This document shows, one piece after another, positions 16,489 through 25,102 of a stretch of DNA of 64,000 bases; position 1 is the stretch's first letter; every line of letters starts with the position of its first letter. The stretch comes from Paenibacillus mesophilus. Its GTDB lineage: Bacteria; Bacillota; Bacilli; Paenibacillales; NBRC-103111. The DNA lies in contig NZ_VCRA01000002.1 in NCBI RefSeq assembly GCF_005938385.1, forward strand, positions 124,001-188,000. Reading direction: 5' to 3'. The position numbers were made by a program, and so were the translations under genes. The notes beneath the pieces are model-generated. The model worked only from the letters and a program-made list of their open reading frames with translations, had not been told where the DNA came from and did not search any database.

Positions 16489-17625
16489 ATGATCGATTAC
16501 CGCCAAAGAGAACGCAACAAGCTGAAATGGACGCGCGGCTTCCTATCCTCGTTTCTCATAACGCTTACGATCGTATACGCCTTCTACTTCATTCCGGTGC
16601 CGTACTACATCTACAAGCCCGGGACGGCGGAAGAGATCAAGCCGATGGTGAAGGTCGCGAACGGCGATGAAGAGGAGAAAGGCGCGTTTATGCTGACTAC
16701 GGTTACGATGGGGCGCTCCAGTATTTTCAGTTATTTGACCGCCAGGTTTAACCCGAACACGGAAATCCGCAAAAAGGAAGAAGTGCTGCGGGGAAGCTCG
16801 GAGGAAGAATATTCGACCCGTCAGGAGTACGTCATGCTCGACTCGCAGAGCAGCGCCATCCAGGCCGCCTACAAGCAGGCGGGAATATCGTATACAATCG
16901 ATTCGCAGGGCGTGCTCGTCATGCAGACGATCGAAGGGTACCCGGCCGACGGGATTCTTCACCCCGGCGACAAAATCGTGCAAGTCGGCTCCAAGCCGAT
17001 CGTCAAGCACGAAGATATTTTGAACGAGTTGAAACCCCGCAAGGCGGGCGAGTCGATCGAGGTTACGGTCAAGAGGGGCAAAACGGAGAAAAAAGTGGCC
17101 GTTACGTTAAAAGATTTGAATGCATTGGACAAAGAAACGGGCAGGACCGGCGCTTCGGGCGGGGCGGCAAGCGGCGAGCCCCGTATCGGTTTCGGCATAT
17201 CGACCGCCGAGCTGCTTGAAATCGCGCCGGAGCAAGGGAATAAGAAAGTAACGATCGATGCCGGCGAAATTGGCGGACCGTCCGCCGGACTGCTCTTCTC
17301 GCTGGAGATATACAACCAGCTCACCCCGGGAGATCTGTCAGGCGGGTACCGGATTGCCGGCACGGGCACGATCGATGCGAAAGGCACGGTATGCTCCATA
17401 GGGGGGATCCGGCAAAAAATCGTCGCGGCGGACCGGGAGAAGGCCGACATTTTCTTCGCGCCGGTCGATCGCAAGAAGGGTGAATGCAACCTCGGCGCCG
17501 ATGTGCCGAACGCTTCCGACGCAGCCGACCAAGCGAGCAAAATCGCGTCGAAAATGAAAGTGGTTCCGGTGGCGACTTTGGACGAAGCGGTCCGCTATCT
17601 TGCCGGTTTGAAACCGAAAACTTAA
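16489..17625 (+). CDS. ylbL: PDZ and Lon-type serine protease, SepM/YlbL family
   Basis: 378 residues. A membrane segment near residues 16-36 anchors the protein, leaving the rest outside. A PDZ domain lies at about 130-220 (GYPADGILHPGDKIVQV). The Lon-type protease domain follows with the catalytic Ser in GGPSAGL and the Lys in IGGIRQKIVAA. S. mutans SepM trims a signalling peptide, and B. subtilis YlbL degrades a DNA-damage checkpoint protein; which applies here is not known. ATG 16489 has AAGGAG at 8 bases; ATG 16471 overlaps that SD. Its stop overlaps the stop of tmcAL on the other strand. Confidence 0.92.
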   Translation: MIDYRQRERNKLKWTRGFLSSFLITLTIVYAFYFIPVPYYIYKPGTAEEIKPMVKVANGDEEEKGAFMLTTVTMGRSSIFSYLTARFNPNTEIRKKEEVLRGSSEEEYSTRQEYVMLDSQSSAIQAAYKQAGISYTIDSQGVLVMQTIEGYPADGILHPGDKIVQVGSKPIVKHEDILNELKPRKAGESIEVTVKRGKTEKKVAVTLKDLNALDKETGRTGASGGAASGEPRIGFGISTAELLEIAPEQGNKKVTIDAGEIGGPSAGLLFSLEIYNQLTPGDLSGGYRIAGTGTIDAKGTVCSIGGIRQKIVAADREKADIFFAPVDRKKGECNLGADVPNASDAADQASKIASKMKVVPVATLDEAVRYLAGLKPKT

Positions 17626-18929
17626 TCTTCTTCGGCCTCCCGCTCGCCGAGACGAAGGGGCGCTTCGTAATAATCGCGGAACAGGTCCGTTTGCGACGGC
17701 GTCCGGTACGCCGAAGCGTGGACGGCGGCTGCCTGTATGTCGAGTTCGAGAAACGGGTGCTTGTGGGAAGCGGCCTTTGTAACGACGGGTACGCCTGCTG
17801 TTTTTTTCATCGTTTTCAAGAGCTGTTGTCCGGTCGGGGAAAAGCCGAGCACTCGCAAATACGGTACGCCGGAACGAAGCAGCTCGGGTGACAGCTCTTC
17901 TTTACGATGGTTCAACAGGATGCGGGTCATCATTCGTTGCAGCTTCGTCCGGGTATACCTTCTCGTCTTCAAAGCATGCATCAGCTGTTCGAACGGACCG
18001 CCCTTGTCCGGATGCACGGCGGCGAGCGATCGTTTGATCCGATGCTCCAGCCCCTCCGTCACCTCGCCGAGCTCCGCCAATTCGGAGACGCCGGTAACGG
18101 CCAGGCGGACGAGCAGCGTACGGAAGAACGATTCCCAATTAACCGGCGCGCGTCCGGCAGCCATTTCGCGCTGTAAAATGTCCAGCGTGTAGGCGGGAAC
18201 GAAAGGGCGAATGGCGAAGGCAGTCGTGTCGTCGGCAAGAAGCTTGCGCAGCGCAGTCGCGCTCGCAATTCGCTCGTCCGAAATGTCCGTTTGATTGTAG
18301 CCGGCCTTTTGCCGACTTATCGTATAGGGGCGCATGCTGCCTTGAAGCCGCTCCAGAGCAAGCAAATAGTGCAAGCCGAGCGTATTGTTCGGCTGTGCGA
18401 GCCATTCGCCGTCGCCTTCTCCCAGCAGCGATCCCGCGGCCGCCGCATACGCGGACGGGTAGCTCGCCCCGCTTTTCAGACGGGCGCGGATCGTGTCCCG
18501 GAAGCCGGACGTTTCGGCATCGCCTGGTTCCGGAGCGGACGGATCCACGGCTACTTTTGCACGGTCCTCCATATGAAGCCGTTTCGCCGCCGCTTGCAGC
18601 AGCTCCATGTCGCCGCTCTCGCTGCCGAAGCAGAATGCATCGACGACGCCCGTCGCTTCGAGCGCGGATACGGCCCCGTAGGCGAACCATTCGGCCGGCT
18701 GCGTGGAATAGGCGACGGGAAGCTCGATGACGAGATCCGCTCCCATGCGCAAGGCCATCTCCGTCCGGGCCCATTTGCTGACGAGAGCGGGTTCGCCCCG
18801 CTGCAGGAAGCTGCCGCTCATGACGGCGACGACCGCGTCGGCTTCTGATACAATTTTGCTTTGTTGGAAATGATAAACGTGGCCATTATGCAATGGGTTG
18901 TATTCGACGATAATTCCGACCGTTTTCAA
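17622..18929 (-). CDS. tmcAL: tRNA(Met) cytidine acetate ligase
   Basis: 435 residues, matching TmcAL (YlbM), which activates acetate with ATP and acetylates C34 of the elongator tRNA-Met anticodon. The nucleotidylyltransferase-like start is VGIIVEYNPLHNGHVYH, with the H-x-x-H-type motif, followed by VMSGSFLQRGEPALVSKW. The start is TTG 18929 with AAGGAG at eight bases. The gene faces ylbL, and their stop codons overlap (TTAA), so transcription from both sides must collide or read through here. Between its start and ylbN lies a hairpin repeat. Confidence 0.92.
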   Translation of the reverse strand: MKTVGIIVEYNPLHNGHVYHFQQSKIVSEADAVVAVMSGSFLQRGEPALVSKWARTEMALRMGADLVIELPVAYSTQPAEWFAYGAVSALEATGVVDAFCFGSESGDMELLQAAAKRLHMEDRAKVAVDPSAPEPGDAETSGFRDTIRARLKSGASYPSAYAAAAGSLLGEGDGEWLAQPNNTLGLHYLLALERLQGSMRPYTISRQKAGYNQTDISDERIASATALRKLLADDTTAFAIRPFVPAYTLDILQREMAAGRAPVNWESFFRTLLVRLAVTGVSELAELGEVTEGLEHRIKRSLAAVHPDKGGPFEQLMHALKTRRYTRTKLQRMMTRILLNHRKEELSPELLRSGVPYLRVLGFSPTGQQLLKTMKKTAGVPVVTKAASHKHPFLELDIQAAAVHASAYRTPSQTDLFRDYYEAPLRLGEREAEED

Positions 18930-18997
18930 TGGGAGGACTCCTTATCGGTTATGCTTCGTCAGCTTCACTTCACTTTGTGGGGCTGGATTCTCGGGGT

Positions 18998-19048
18998 CCC
19001 CGAAAAGTAATCGGAATAAGCTGCAGAGAGCTTCGTCACTTTTTGGGG
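18998..19048. repeat. 51-bp hairpin repeat, copy A
   Basis: CCCCGAAAAGT ... ACTTTTTGGGG arms enclose TCGGAATAAGC, 30 bases upstream of the ylbN promoter. The left flank (18953-18982: CTTCACTTCACTTTGTGGGG) looks like the right half of a second, decayed unit. It belongs to the family with copies at 41303-41479, 49983-50032 and 54992-55043. Confidence 0.75.
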
Positions 19049-19077
19049 TAACTACACTATATCATGCAGTGAAAATG

Positions 19078-19107
19078 TTGACAAAGCAGGAACGGAATCG
19101 ATATAAT
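19078..19107 (+). promoter_or_regulatory. Strong sigma-A promoter of ylbN-rpmF
   Basis: Both boxes are consensus: TTGACA at 19078-19083 and TATAAT at 19102-19107, with an 18-base spacer, 27 bases before the ylbN start. Confidence 0.88.
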
Positions 19108-19134
19108 AGTCTATGTTTGTTTGGAGTGATAAAC

Positions 19135-19647
19135 ATGCAATTGAACATTCGGGATCTGGCTTCCCATTCGGGACAGGTCCGGCGTATCGAGCAGTCGGAC
19201 GTCGGGCATCTGTTTCAAGGGGAGAGCGATGTAACACGTGCCGAACCGCTTCTCATCGAGGTGCAGGCCATGACCGATTCCGGCGTTGTGGACGTATCCG
19301 GAACGCTGACCTTGCCCGCCGAATTTGTTTGCTCGCGTTGTTTGTGCCAGTATGGCCAGCGGCTGTCGATCCCGTTCAGGGAACGATTTACACGCGACAA
19401 AAACCGTTCGGATGCCGATGAAGACGATTTGCATGTGATCAACGAAGACGTCGTCGACTTGACGCCGTACATCGAAGAGAGCGTCCTGCTCGGCTTACCT
19501 TACATTCCGGTGTGCACTCCTGAATGCAAAGGCTTGAACCCGGAGACGGGGGCGAATCTCAATATCGATCCCGCGGCCGTGCCGGAGGCGCGTATCGATC
19601 CGCGACTCGCCGTATTGCAGCAGTTGCTAGACAAAGGGAAACAGTAG
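19135..19647 (+). CDS. ylbN: DUF177 protein YlbN/YceD
   Basis: 170 residues of the YceD/DUF177 family, which precedes rpmF in nearly all bacteria and is linked to 23S rRNA accumulation. Conserved cysteine pairs are visible: [11 protein letters not shown] and VCTPECKGL, plausibly binding a metal. Acidic [16 protein letters not shown] is typical. ATG 19135 has TTGGAG at eight bases. The frame is open back to 18898 but that extension covers the promoter and repeat, so I excluded it. It is co-transcribed with rpmF, 28 bases downstream. Confidence 0.9.
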   Translation: MQLNIRDLASHSGQVRRIEQSDVGHLFQGESDVTRAEPLLIEVQAMTDSGVVDVSGTLTLPAEFVCSRCLCQYGQRLSIPFRERFTRDKNRSDADEDDLHVINEDVVDLTPYIEESVLLGLPYIPVCTPECKGLNPETGANLNIDPAAVPEARIDPRLAVLQQLLDKGKQ

Positions 19648-19675
19648 TCATAAGATTTGTGAAGGAGGTGGGAAT

Positions 19676-19849
19676 ATGGCAGTTCCTTTTCGTAAAACTT
19701 CTAAAGCGACCCGCGACAAACGCCGTACTCACTTTAAATTGTCCGTACCGGGCATGGTAAAATGCGAAAACTGCGGCGAATTCAAGCTGGCTCACCGCGT
19801 TTGCAAAGTGTGCGGAACTTACAAGGGCAGAGAGATCGTAAAGCAGTAA
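19676..19849 (+). CDS. rpmF: 50S ribosomal protein L32
   Basis: 57 residues, the standard length. It begins [19 protein letters not shown] and keeps the zinc-binding form with four cysteines (CENCG and CKVCG). Some Bacillales also carry a cysteine-free copy for zinc starvation; this is the zinc-containing type. A strong GAAGGAGGTG precedes the start. A terminator follows, separating it from fapR. Confidence 0.96.
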   Translation: MAVPFRKTSKATRDKRRTHFKLSVPGMVKCENCGEFKLAHRVCKVCGTYKGREIVKQ

Positions 19850-19864
19850 TAACGGATCGTGAGC

Positions 19865-19902
19865 AAAAGGTACTTCATTTCGGTGAGGTGCTTTTTTCTT
19901 TT
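19865..19902 (+). terminator. Terminator after rpmF
   Basis: AAAAGGTACTTCA pairs (with wobbles) with TGAGGTGCTTTT across a TTTCGG loop; the tail TTTTTTCTTTT follows. Confidence 0.8.
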
Positions 19903-19975
19903 GTACATAAAGAAGCGGTACTCGATACGCGCTTCGCTTCCGGGGGAGCCCGGGGATAGGCGTGCGGGGAAGTAC

Positions 19976-20026
19976 TTTCTTTTTCAATCGGAATAACTTA
20001 TACTAACGTTTAGTACCTGGTAATAA
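19976..20026 (+). promoter_or_regulatory. fapR promoter with FapR operator
   Basis: TTTCTT (19976-19981), a 17-base spacer and TATACT (19999-20004) form the promoter. The operator TTAGTACCTGGTAATAA (20010-20026) lies at the transcription start and closely follows the known FapR site (TTAGTACCTAGTC-type). This predicts that FapR represses its own operon and is released by malonyl-CoA. Confidence 0.8.
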
Positions 20027-20081
20027 TCGATACGTCGATTCATATATGCGAAACGAACGATTGCATGAACATGGAAAGTAG

Positions 20082-20696
20082 GTGCCCGTTATCGAACGAA
20101 TGCCCAAACGTCAACGCCAGCAGCAGTTGGCCAAAGAGCTGGATCAAAATCCGTTCGTCACGGACGAGGAGCTTACCCGCCTATTCAAGGTGAGCATCCA
20201 AACGATCCGTCTCGACCGGCTGGAGCTCGGCATTCCGGAGCTTCGGGAGAGATTGAAGCTGATGGCCGAGCGGACGTACGATCAAGTACGGTCTTTGCCG
20301 CTACATGAGGTGATCGGGGACGTCATTGACCTGCAATTGGACAAGAGCGGAATATCGATGTTCGAAATTAAAGAAGAGCACGTGTTTTCCCGGACCAAAA
20401 TCGCCCGGGGCCACCATGTGTTCTCGCAGGCGAATTCGCTTGCGATTGCCGTCATCAACAATGAAATGGCGCTCACGGCATCGGCGGACATCCGGTTTAT
20501 CCGGTCGGTGAAGCTTGGCGAGAAATGCATCGCGAAGGCGTATGTCCGCACGATCTCCGGACAGAAAGGAAAAGCGAAGGTCGAAGTGTTTACGTATGTC
20601 GGAGAAGAGACGGTATTTCACGGAAACTTTCTGATCTATCGTTCTGCGGGTGAATTGAATGAAAGAGGGGAAGAGCTGCATGCGAATCGCGATTGA
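20082..20696 (+). CDS. fapR: Transcription factor FapR, malonyl-CoA-responsive repressor
   Basis: 204 residues from GTG 20082; ATG 20100 would start at the same place as B. subtilis FapR, and neither has a strong SD. The N-terminal helix-turn-helix contains FVTDEELTRLFKVSIQTI and RLDRLELGIPELRER. The C-terminal hot-dog domain, which binds malonyl-CoA, contains KEEHVFSRTKIARGHHVF, QANSLAIAVI and LTASADIRF. FapR represses fatty-acid and phospholipid synthesis genes until malonyl-CoA rises. Its operator lies just upstream, and plsX overlaps its end by 17 bases. Confidence 0.95.
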   Translation: MPVIERMPKRQRQQQLAKELDQNPFVTDEELTRLFKVSIQTIRLDRLELGIPELRERLKLMAERTYDQVRSLPLHEVIGDVIDLQLDKSGISMFEIKEEHVFSRTKIARGHHVFSQANSLAIAVINNEMALTASADIRFIRSVKLGEKCIAKAYVRTISGQKGKAKVEVFTYVGEETVFHGNFLIYRSAGELNERGEELHANRD

Positions 20697-21681
20697 TGCC
20701 ATGGGCGGGGACCACGGTCCCGCGATGACGGTGGCAGGTGCGCTGCTGGCGGCTAAAGAATGGAACGATGTGGAGATCATTTTGGTCGGTGACGAGGAGA
20801 AAATATCGGCGCATATTCCGGACGGCGCCAAGCCTGCCAATATAACCGTAATGCATGCTTCGGATATCATTTCCGCGGATGACGAGCCCGCCCGGGCCGT
20901 ACGGCGCAAAAAAGACGCCTCGATGGTAGTGGCGGGCCGGCTGATCCGGGAAGGGGCCGCGGACGCGATGATATCGGCCGGCAATACCGGTGCGCTGATG
21001 GCGACGGGGCTGTTGATCGTCGGAAGGATCGACGGGATCGAAAGACCGGCTCTTGCCCCCATGCTCCCTACGATGGACGGCAGCGGCGTTCTGGCCTTGG
21101 ATCTTGGCGCCAACATGGACTCGTCGGCGGACAATTTGCTGCAGTACGCCATCATGGGCAGCATTTACCGCAGCAAAGTGCACGGACTGGCGAAGCCGCG
21201 CGTCGGACTGCTGAACGTCGGTACGGAAGCGGCGAAAGGCAATGAGCTCGCGAAAGCCGCTTATCCGCTGCTGGAGCAAGCGCCGATTCATTTCGTAGGC
21301 AATGTGGAGGCAAGGGAAGTGCTTCACGGTCCGTGCGATGTGCTGGTATGCGACGGGTTTGCGGGCAACATATTGCTGAAGGCGATGGAAGGAACCGCGG
21401 AGGTCGTTTTCTCGGCATTGAAAACCGAATTTACCCGCACGTTCGTGAGCAAGCTGGCTGCGGCCATATTGAAGCCCGGGCTGTCCGCCTTCAAGAAAAA
21501 GATGGACTACAGCGAGCACGGTGCGGCGCCGCTGCTCGGCATTAACGGGCTTGTGCTGAAAAGCCACGGCCCTTCGGACGCCAACGCCTTCAAAAATGCC
21601 GTCCGGCAAGCGCGAATCGCTTTGGCGAATCGGCTGGTCGAGGCGATTTCCACGGAAACCAGCAGGAAGCGAGATGGATAA
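20680..21681 (+). CDS. plsX: Phosphate acyltransferase PlsX
   Basis: 333 residues. PlsX converts acyl-ACP to acyl-phosphate, feeding PlsY and so phospholipid synthesis. It begins MRIAIDAMGGDHGP, the family signature, and contains SAGNTGALMATG and VCDGFAGNILLKAMEG. ATG 20680 is chosen because it gives this exact N-terminus and has a purine-rich GAGGGGAAGAG upstream. It overlaps fapR by 17 bases and fabH by 8, so fapR-plsX-fabH is one coupled unit. Confidence 0.96.
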   Translation: MRIAIDAMGGDHGPAMTVAGALLAAKEWNDVEIILVGDEEKISAHIPDGAKPANITVMHASDIISADDEPARAVRRKKDASMVVAGRLIREGAADAMISAGNTGALMATGLLIVGRIDGIERPALAPMLPTMDGSGVLALDLGANMDSSADNLLQYAIMGSIYRSKVHGLAKPRVGLLNVGTEAAKGNELAKAAYPLLEQAPIHFVGNVEAREVLHGPCDVLVCDGFAGNILLKAMEGTAEVVFSALKTEFTRTFVSKLAAAILKPGLSAFKKKMDYSEHGAAPLLGINGLVLKSHGPSDANAFKNAVRQARIALANRLVEAISTETSRKRDG

Positions 21682-22669
21682 AATGAATGGAGTACCGGTA
21701 GGCATATTGGGTACCGGCATGTACGTGCCGGAGCGGGTATTGACGAATCAGGATCTGGTGAAGATGGTGGAGACGAACGACGAATGGATCGTCAGCCGTA
21801 CCGGCATCCGCGAACGGCGGATCGCGTCCGCCGAACAGGCTTCTTCCGATCTGGCATACGAAGCGTCGCTGGAGGCGCTTGGCAACGCCGGCATATCGCC
21901 GGAAAACCTCGATCTGATCATCGTGGCGACGGTTACGCCGGACATGTCGTTTCCGTCGACGGCCTGCATTTTGCAAAGCAAGCTCGGAGCGAAGAAGGCG
22001 GCGGCTTTCGATTTATCCGCGGCATGCTCCGGATTTATTTACGGATTGGCCAACGCGACGGCGCTGATCGCGAACGGCATGTACAAAAACGCACTGGTTA
22101 TCGGCGCGGAATGCTTGTCGAGAATAACCGACTATACGGACCGCAATACGTGCATTTTGTTTGGAGACGGAGCTGGGGCGGTCGTATTGGGGCAAGTTCC
22201 GGAAGGCCGGGGATTCCGGTCGTTCGAGCTCGGGGCGGACGGCTCCGGGGGCGAGCTGCTGAAAGCGTGCGGAGGCGGCTCCCGCAATCCGATCAGCCAG
22301 GAAGTGCTGGATGCGAAGATGCAGTACATTTACATGGCCGGCAAAGAAGTGTTCAAGTTCGCCGTGAAAATTATGGGCTCCGCGGCGGAGGAAGCGCTGC
22401 GCAAGGCGGGAGTCGACAAAAGCGAGATCGACCTGCTCATCCCGCACCAGGCGAACGTCCGCATTATCCAATCGGCTCTGGAACGTTTGGAGCTGCCTGA
22501 AGAAAAGTGCATGATTAATTTGCACAAATACGGCAATGTTTCCGCCGCTTCCATTCCGATCGCGTTGGCCGAAGCGGTAAGGGAAAACCGGATCAAGGAA
22601 GGGGACCAGCTGCTGTTCGTCGGCTTCGGCGGCGGACTGACTTGGGGCGCCTCCGTATTGGTTTGGTAA
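21674..22669 (+). CDS. fabH: Beta-ketoacyl-ACP synthase III
   Basis: 331 residues. FabH starts fatty-acid chains by condensing an acyl-CoA with malonyl-ACP; in Bacillales it usually prefers branched primers. The catalytic triad is visible: Cys118 in LSAACSGFIYG, His in LIPHQANVRI, and Asn in YGNVSAASIPIA. The C-terminal GFGGGLTWGA is typical. The start at ATG 21674 overlaps the plsX stop; ATG 21683 is a possible alternative. It is part of the FapR-controlled run. Confidence 0.96.
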   Translation: MDKMNGVPVGILGTGMYVPERVLTNQDLVKMVETNDEWIVSRTGIRERRIASAEQASSDLAYEASLEALGNAGISPENLDLIIVATVTPDMSFPSTACILQSKLGAKKAAAFDLSAACSGFIYGLANATALIANGMYKNALVIGAECLSRITDYTDRNTCILFGDGAGAVVLGQVPEGRGFRSFELGADGSGGELLKACGGGSRNPISQEVLDAKMQYIYMAGKEVFKFAVKIMGSAAEEALRKAGVDKSEIDLLIPHQANVRIIQSALERLELPEEKCMINLHKYGNVSAASIPIALAEAVRENRIKEGDQLLFVGFGGGLTWGASVLVW

Positions 22670-22708
22670 CGCTCTGCGGAACTACTACGAACGAAAGGGG
22701 AACTGCAT

Positions 22709-23662
22709 ATGAAACGAATCGCGTTTGTGTTTCCCGGTCAAGGCGCTCAAGCCGTCGGCATGGGAAAAGATTTTTACGACGGCCACGCGGCTGCCAGAAG
22801 CCGCTTCGAGCAAGCGGACGAAGCGCTCGGCTTCAAGCTTACCGACATTATATTTCAAGGTCCTGAAGAAGAATTGAAGAAGACGGCGAATACCCAGCCG
22901 GCCCTGCTGACGACAAGCATCGCGATACTGGAAGCGGTGAAGGAGCTCGGCATAGAGCCCGATTTCGTCGCGGGACACAGCCTGGGCGAATATTCCGCGC
23001 TCGTTGCCGCGGGCGTCATGAGCTTCGAGGATGCGGTCCGGACCGTCCGGGCGCGCGGTGAGTTCATGGAGCAAGCGGTGCCGAGCGGTCAAGGCGGCAT
23101 GGCGGCCGTACTTGGCGCCGACCGCGAGAAGCTGGCCGAGCTGTGCCGCACCGTATCGTCGGAAGCGGGCGTTGTAGAGATGGCCAACGTGAACTGTACG
23201 GGACAAATCGTCGTTTCCGGGAGCTCCGAAGGGGTGCAGGCGATTGTGGAGCGCGGCAAGGAAGCCGGAGCGAAGCGGGTCATTCCGCTTGAAGTGAGCG
23301 GCCCGTTCCATTCGTCCCTCATGAAGCCCGCCGCCGACAAGCTGGCGGTCACTTTGGGCGGCGTCGCCATGCAGGATGCGAGCATCCCGGTCGTTGCCAA
23401 CGTGACGGCGGATTCGGTGCTTCAAGCGGATCAAATCCGGACGCTTCTCGTGGATCAGGTCGTATCTCCCGTGCTGTGGGAAGACAGCATCGCGTGGATG
23501 ATCGCTCAAGGGGTAGATACGTTTGTGGAGATCGGTTCCGGCACCGTATTGGCGGGGCTGATCAAAAAAGTGGATAAGCAGGTCCAGACCGTATCGATCA
23601 ACAGCTGCGAATCGTTGGAGAAATTCGCCGCGGAGCTTCAAGCCGTTCGTACGTCATCTTGA
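22709..23662 (+). CDS. fabD: Malonyl-CoA--ACP transacylase
   Basis: 317 residues. FabD moves malonyl groups from CoA to acyl carrier protein. The N-terminus [16 protein letters not shown] and the nucleophile Ser91 in [14 protein letters not shown] are diagnostic; the catalytic His lies in [10 protein letters not shown], and [12 protein letters not shown] is conserved. AAAGGGG precedes ATG. It follows fabH by 39 bases and fabG starts 13 bases later. Confidence 0.96.
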   Translation: MKRIAFVFPGQGAQAVGMGKDFYDGHAAARSRFEQADEALGFKLTDIIFQGPEEELKKTANTQPALLTTSIAILEAVKELGIEPDFVAGHSLGEYSALVAAGVMSFEDAVRTVRARGEFMEQAVPSGQGGMAAVLGADREKLAELCRTVSSEAGVVEMANVNCTGQIVVSGSSEGVQAIVERGKEAGAKRVIPLEVSGPFHSSLMKPAADKLAVTLGGVAMQDASIPVVANVTADSVLQADQIRTLLVDQVVSPVLWEDSIAWMIAQGVDTFVEIGSGTVLAGLIKKVDKQVQTVSINSCESLEKFAAELQAVRTSS

Positions 23663-23675
23663 AGGAGGGAATGCG

Positions 23676-24416
23676 ATGCTGGAAGGAAAAGTGGCGATTG
23701 TTACGGGAGCTTCCCGTGGAATAGGCCGGGCGATAGCGATCGGATTGGCCGAAGCCGGCGCCGACGTCGTCGTCAACTACGCGGGCAGCGAACAAGCCGC
23801 CGAGGAAGTCGTGAAGCATATCGAGAGCTTGGGACGCCGTTCGTTCAAGGTGAAGGCGGACGTAGCCTCTTCCGCGGAAGTGGAAGAGATGGTCAAGCAG
23901 ACGCTGGACCGGTTTCAAAAAATCGATATTATGGTCAACAATGCGGGGATTACGCGCGACAACCTGATCATGCGCATGAAAGAGGAAGAATTTGATCAAG
24001 TTATCAATACGAACTTGAAGGGCGTATTCAACTGCATCAAAGCGGTTACCCGTCCGATGATGAAGCAGCGTTCCGGCAAAATCATCAATATTTCTTCCGT
24101 CGTCGGCGTGCTCGGCAATGCGGGTCAGGCGAACTATGTCGCAGCGAAAGCCGGCGTCATCGGCCTTACCAAATCGGCCGCTAGGGAACTGGCTTCCCGC
24201 AATATTGCGGTTAATGCGGTCGCGCCCGGTTTTATCGAAACCGATATGACCGACAAGCTGACCCAGGAGCAGCGCGATTCCATGATGCAGCAAATCCCGC
24301 TCGCCCGCCTCGGGCAGCCGGAGGACATTGCCAGAGTTGTACGTTTTCTCGCGTCCGACGATTCCGGCTACATGACGGGGCAGACGCTTCATGTCGACGG
24401 CGGCATGTACATGTAA
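23676..24416 (+). CDS. fabG: 3-oxoacyl-ACP reductase
   Basis: 246 residues of the short-chain dehydrogenase family. FabG reduces beta-ketoacyl-ACP with NADPH in each elongation cycle. The cofactor loop is [22 protein letters not shown] is the core motif; the catalytic Ser lies in ISSVVG, with Tyr154 and Lys158 in YVAAKAG. AAGGAGGG precedes ATG 23676. It ends the fapR-plsX-fabHDG run; acpP has its own promoter 90 bases on. Confidence 0.96.
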   Translation: MLEGKVAIVTGASRGIGRAIAIGLAEAGADVVVNYAGSEQAAEEVVKHIESLGRRSFKVKADVASSAEVEEMVKQTLDRFQKIDIMVNNAGITRDNLIMRMKEEEFDQVINTNLKGVFNCIKAVTRPMMKQRSGKIINISSVVGVLGNAGQANYVAAKAGVIGLTKSAARELASRNIAVNAVAPGFIETDMTDKLTQEQRDSMMQQIPLARLGQPEDIARVVRFLASDDSGYMTGQTLHVDGGMYM

Positions 24417-24505
24417 CATAGGCCTCGGCTGTCGCAGCAAACGGCGCAGAAATTCGTCGAAACCTGACATTCCTTGGCCGGCGCGGGCAAGCTGTCGGTC
24501 AGGTA

Positions 24506-24534
24506 TGGCAATTTAGTTTCTTTTCTCGTATAAT
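24506..24534 (+). promoter_or_regulatory. Promoter of acpP
   Basis: TGGCAA (24506-24511), a 17-base spacer and a perfect TATAAT (24529-24534), immediately before the AGGAGGTGA SD of acpP. The leader is thus very short. Just upstream, CCTGAC...GTCAGG (about 24464-24503) can form a hairpin. Confidence 0.65.
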
Positions 24535-24555
24535 ACCAAAGAGGAGGTGAACGGG

Positions 24556-24789
24556 ATGTCCGATATTTTTGACCGCGTAAAGCGCATTGTGGTCGATCGC
24601 CTCGGGGTTGAAGAGTCTGAAGTCACCCTCGAAGCATCTTTCAAAGACGATTTGGGTGCAGATTCCCTCGACGTAGTCGAATTGGTTATGGAGTTGGAAG
24701 ACGAGTTCGATTTGGAAATTTCCGACGAAGACGCTGAGAAGATTACAAGCGTAGGAGAGGTAGTAGAATACATAAAGTCTCATACCTAA
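24556..24789 (+). CDS. acpP: Acyl carrier protein
   Basis: 77 residues, standard length and strongly acidic. The phosphopantetheine attachment site is Ser37 in [14 protein letters not shown] carries the growing acyl chain between the enzymes encoded around it. ATG 24556 has AGGAGGTGA at an ideal distance; GTG 24547 inside the SD is rejected. A run of palindromic tandem repeats begins immediately after the stop codon. Confidence 0.97.
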   Translation: MSDIFDRVKRIVVDRLGVEESEVTLEASFKDDLGADSLDVVELVMELEDEFDLEISDEDAEKITSVGEVVEYIKSHT

Positions 24790-24946
24790 GAGCTTTCGAA
24801 GAAAGCTCGCTACGTAAGCAAAAGCTGAGCTTTCGAAGAAAGCTCGCAACGTAAGCAAAGCTGAACTTTCGAAGAAAGCTTACTACGCAAGGAATCGCTG
24901 AGCTTTCGAGAAAGCTTGCTCCATAAGCAACTTTTAAGCTTTCGGC
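24790..24946. repeat. Tandem 36-37-bp palindromic repeats after acpP
   Basis: Five units start with AGCTTTCGAAGAAAGCT or a variant at 24791, 24828, 24864 (AACTTTC), 24901 (one base shorter) and 24937 (left half only). Each palindrome is followed by a semi-conserved CG-TACGTAAGCAA spacer. Every complete unit can form a hairpin. No reading frame runs through the array. Confidence 0.85.
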
Positions 24947-24974
24947 ACCATAAGCAAAACCAAACAAGCGTTTT

Positions 24975-25005
24975 AAGTCCCGTTTTCATGTCAGGAACGG
25001 GACTT
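24975..25005 (+). terminator. Hairpin between acpP repeats and fabF
   Basis: A perfect 10-bp stem AAGTCCCGTT/AACGGGACTT with an 11-base loop. The tail CTCCTCATT is only partly T-rich, so termination may be partial. Confidence 0.55.
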
Positions 25006-25102
25006 CTCCTCATTAATGATGCAAACGATGCCTCCGGCCGCAAGACCGGAGCTTCTGATAAAGCTTGAAACTATCGTCGTGATGTCGAAGAGGTGGGAAC
25101 TG

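Noticed and set aside
18898..19134. Upstream extension of ylbN
   Set aside because: It would cover the consensus promoter and a hairpin repeat and lacks the conserved start of the family.
24790..24946. Tandem repeats considered as a CRISPR array
   Set aside because: The unit is 36-37 bp in total, without separate unique spacers, the units are imperfect, and no cas gene is near.
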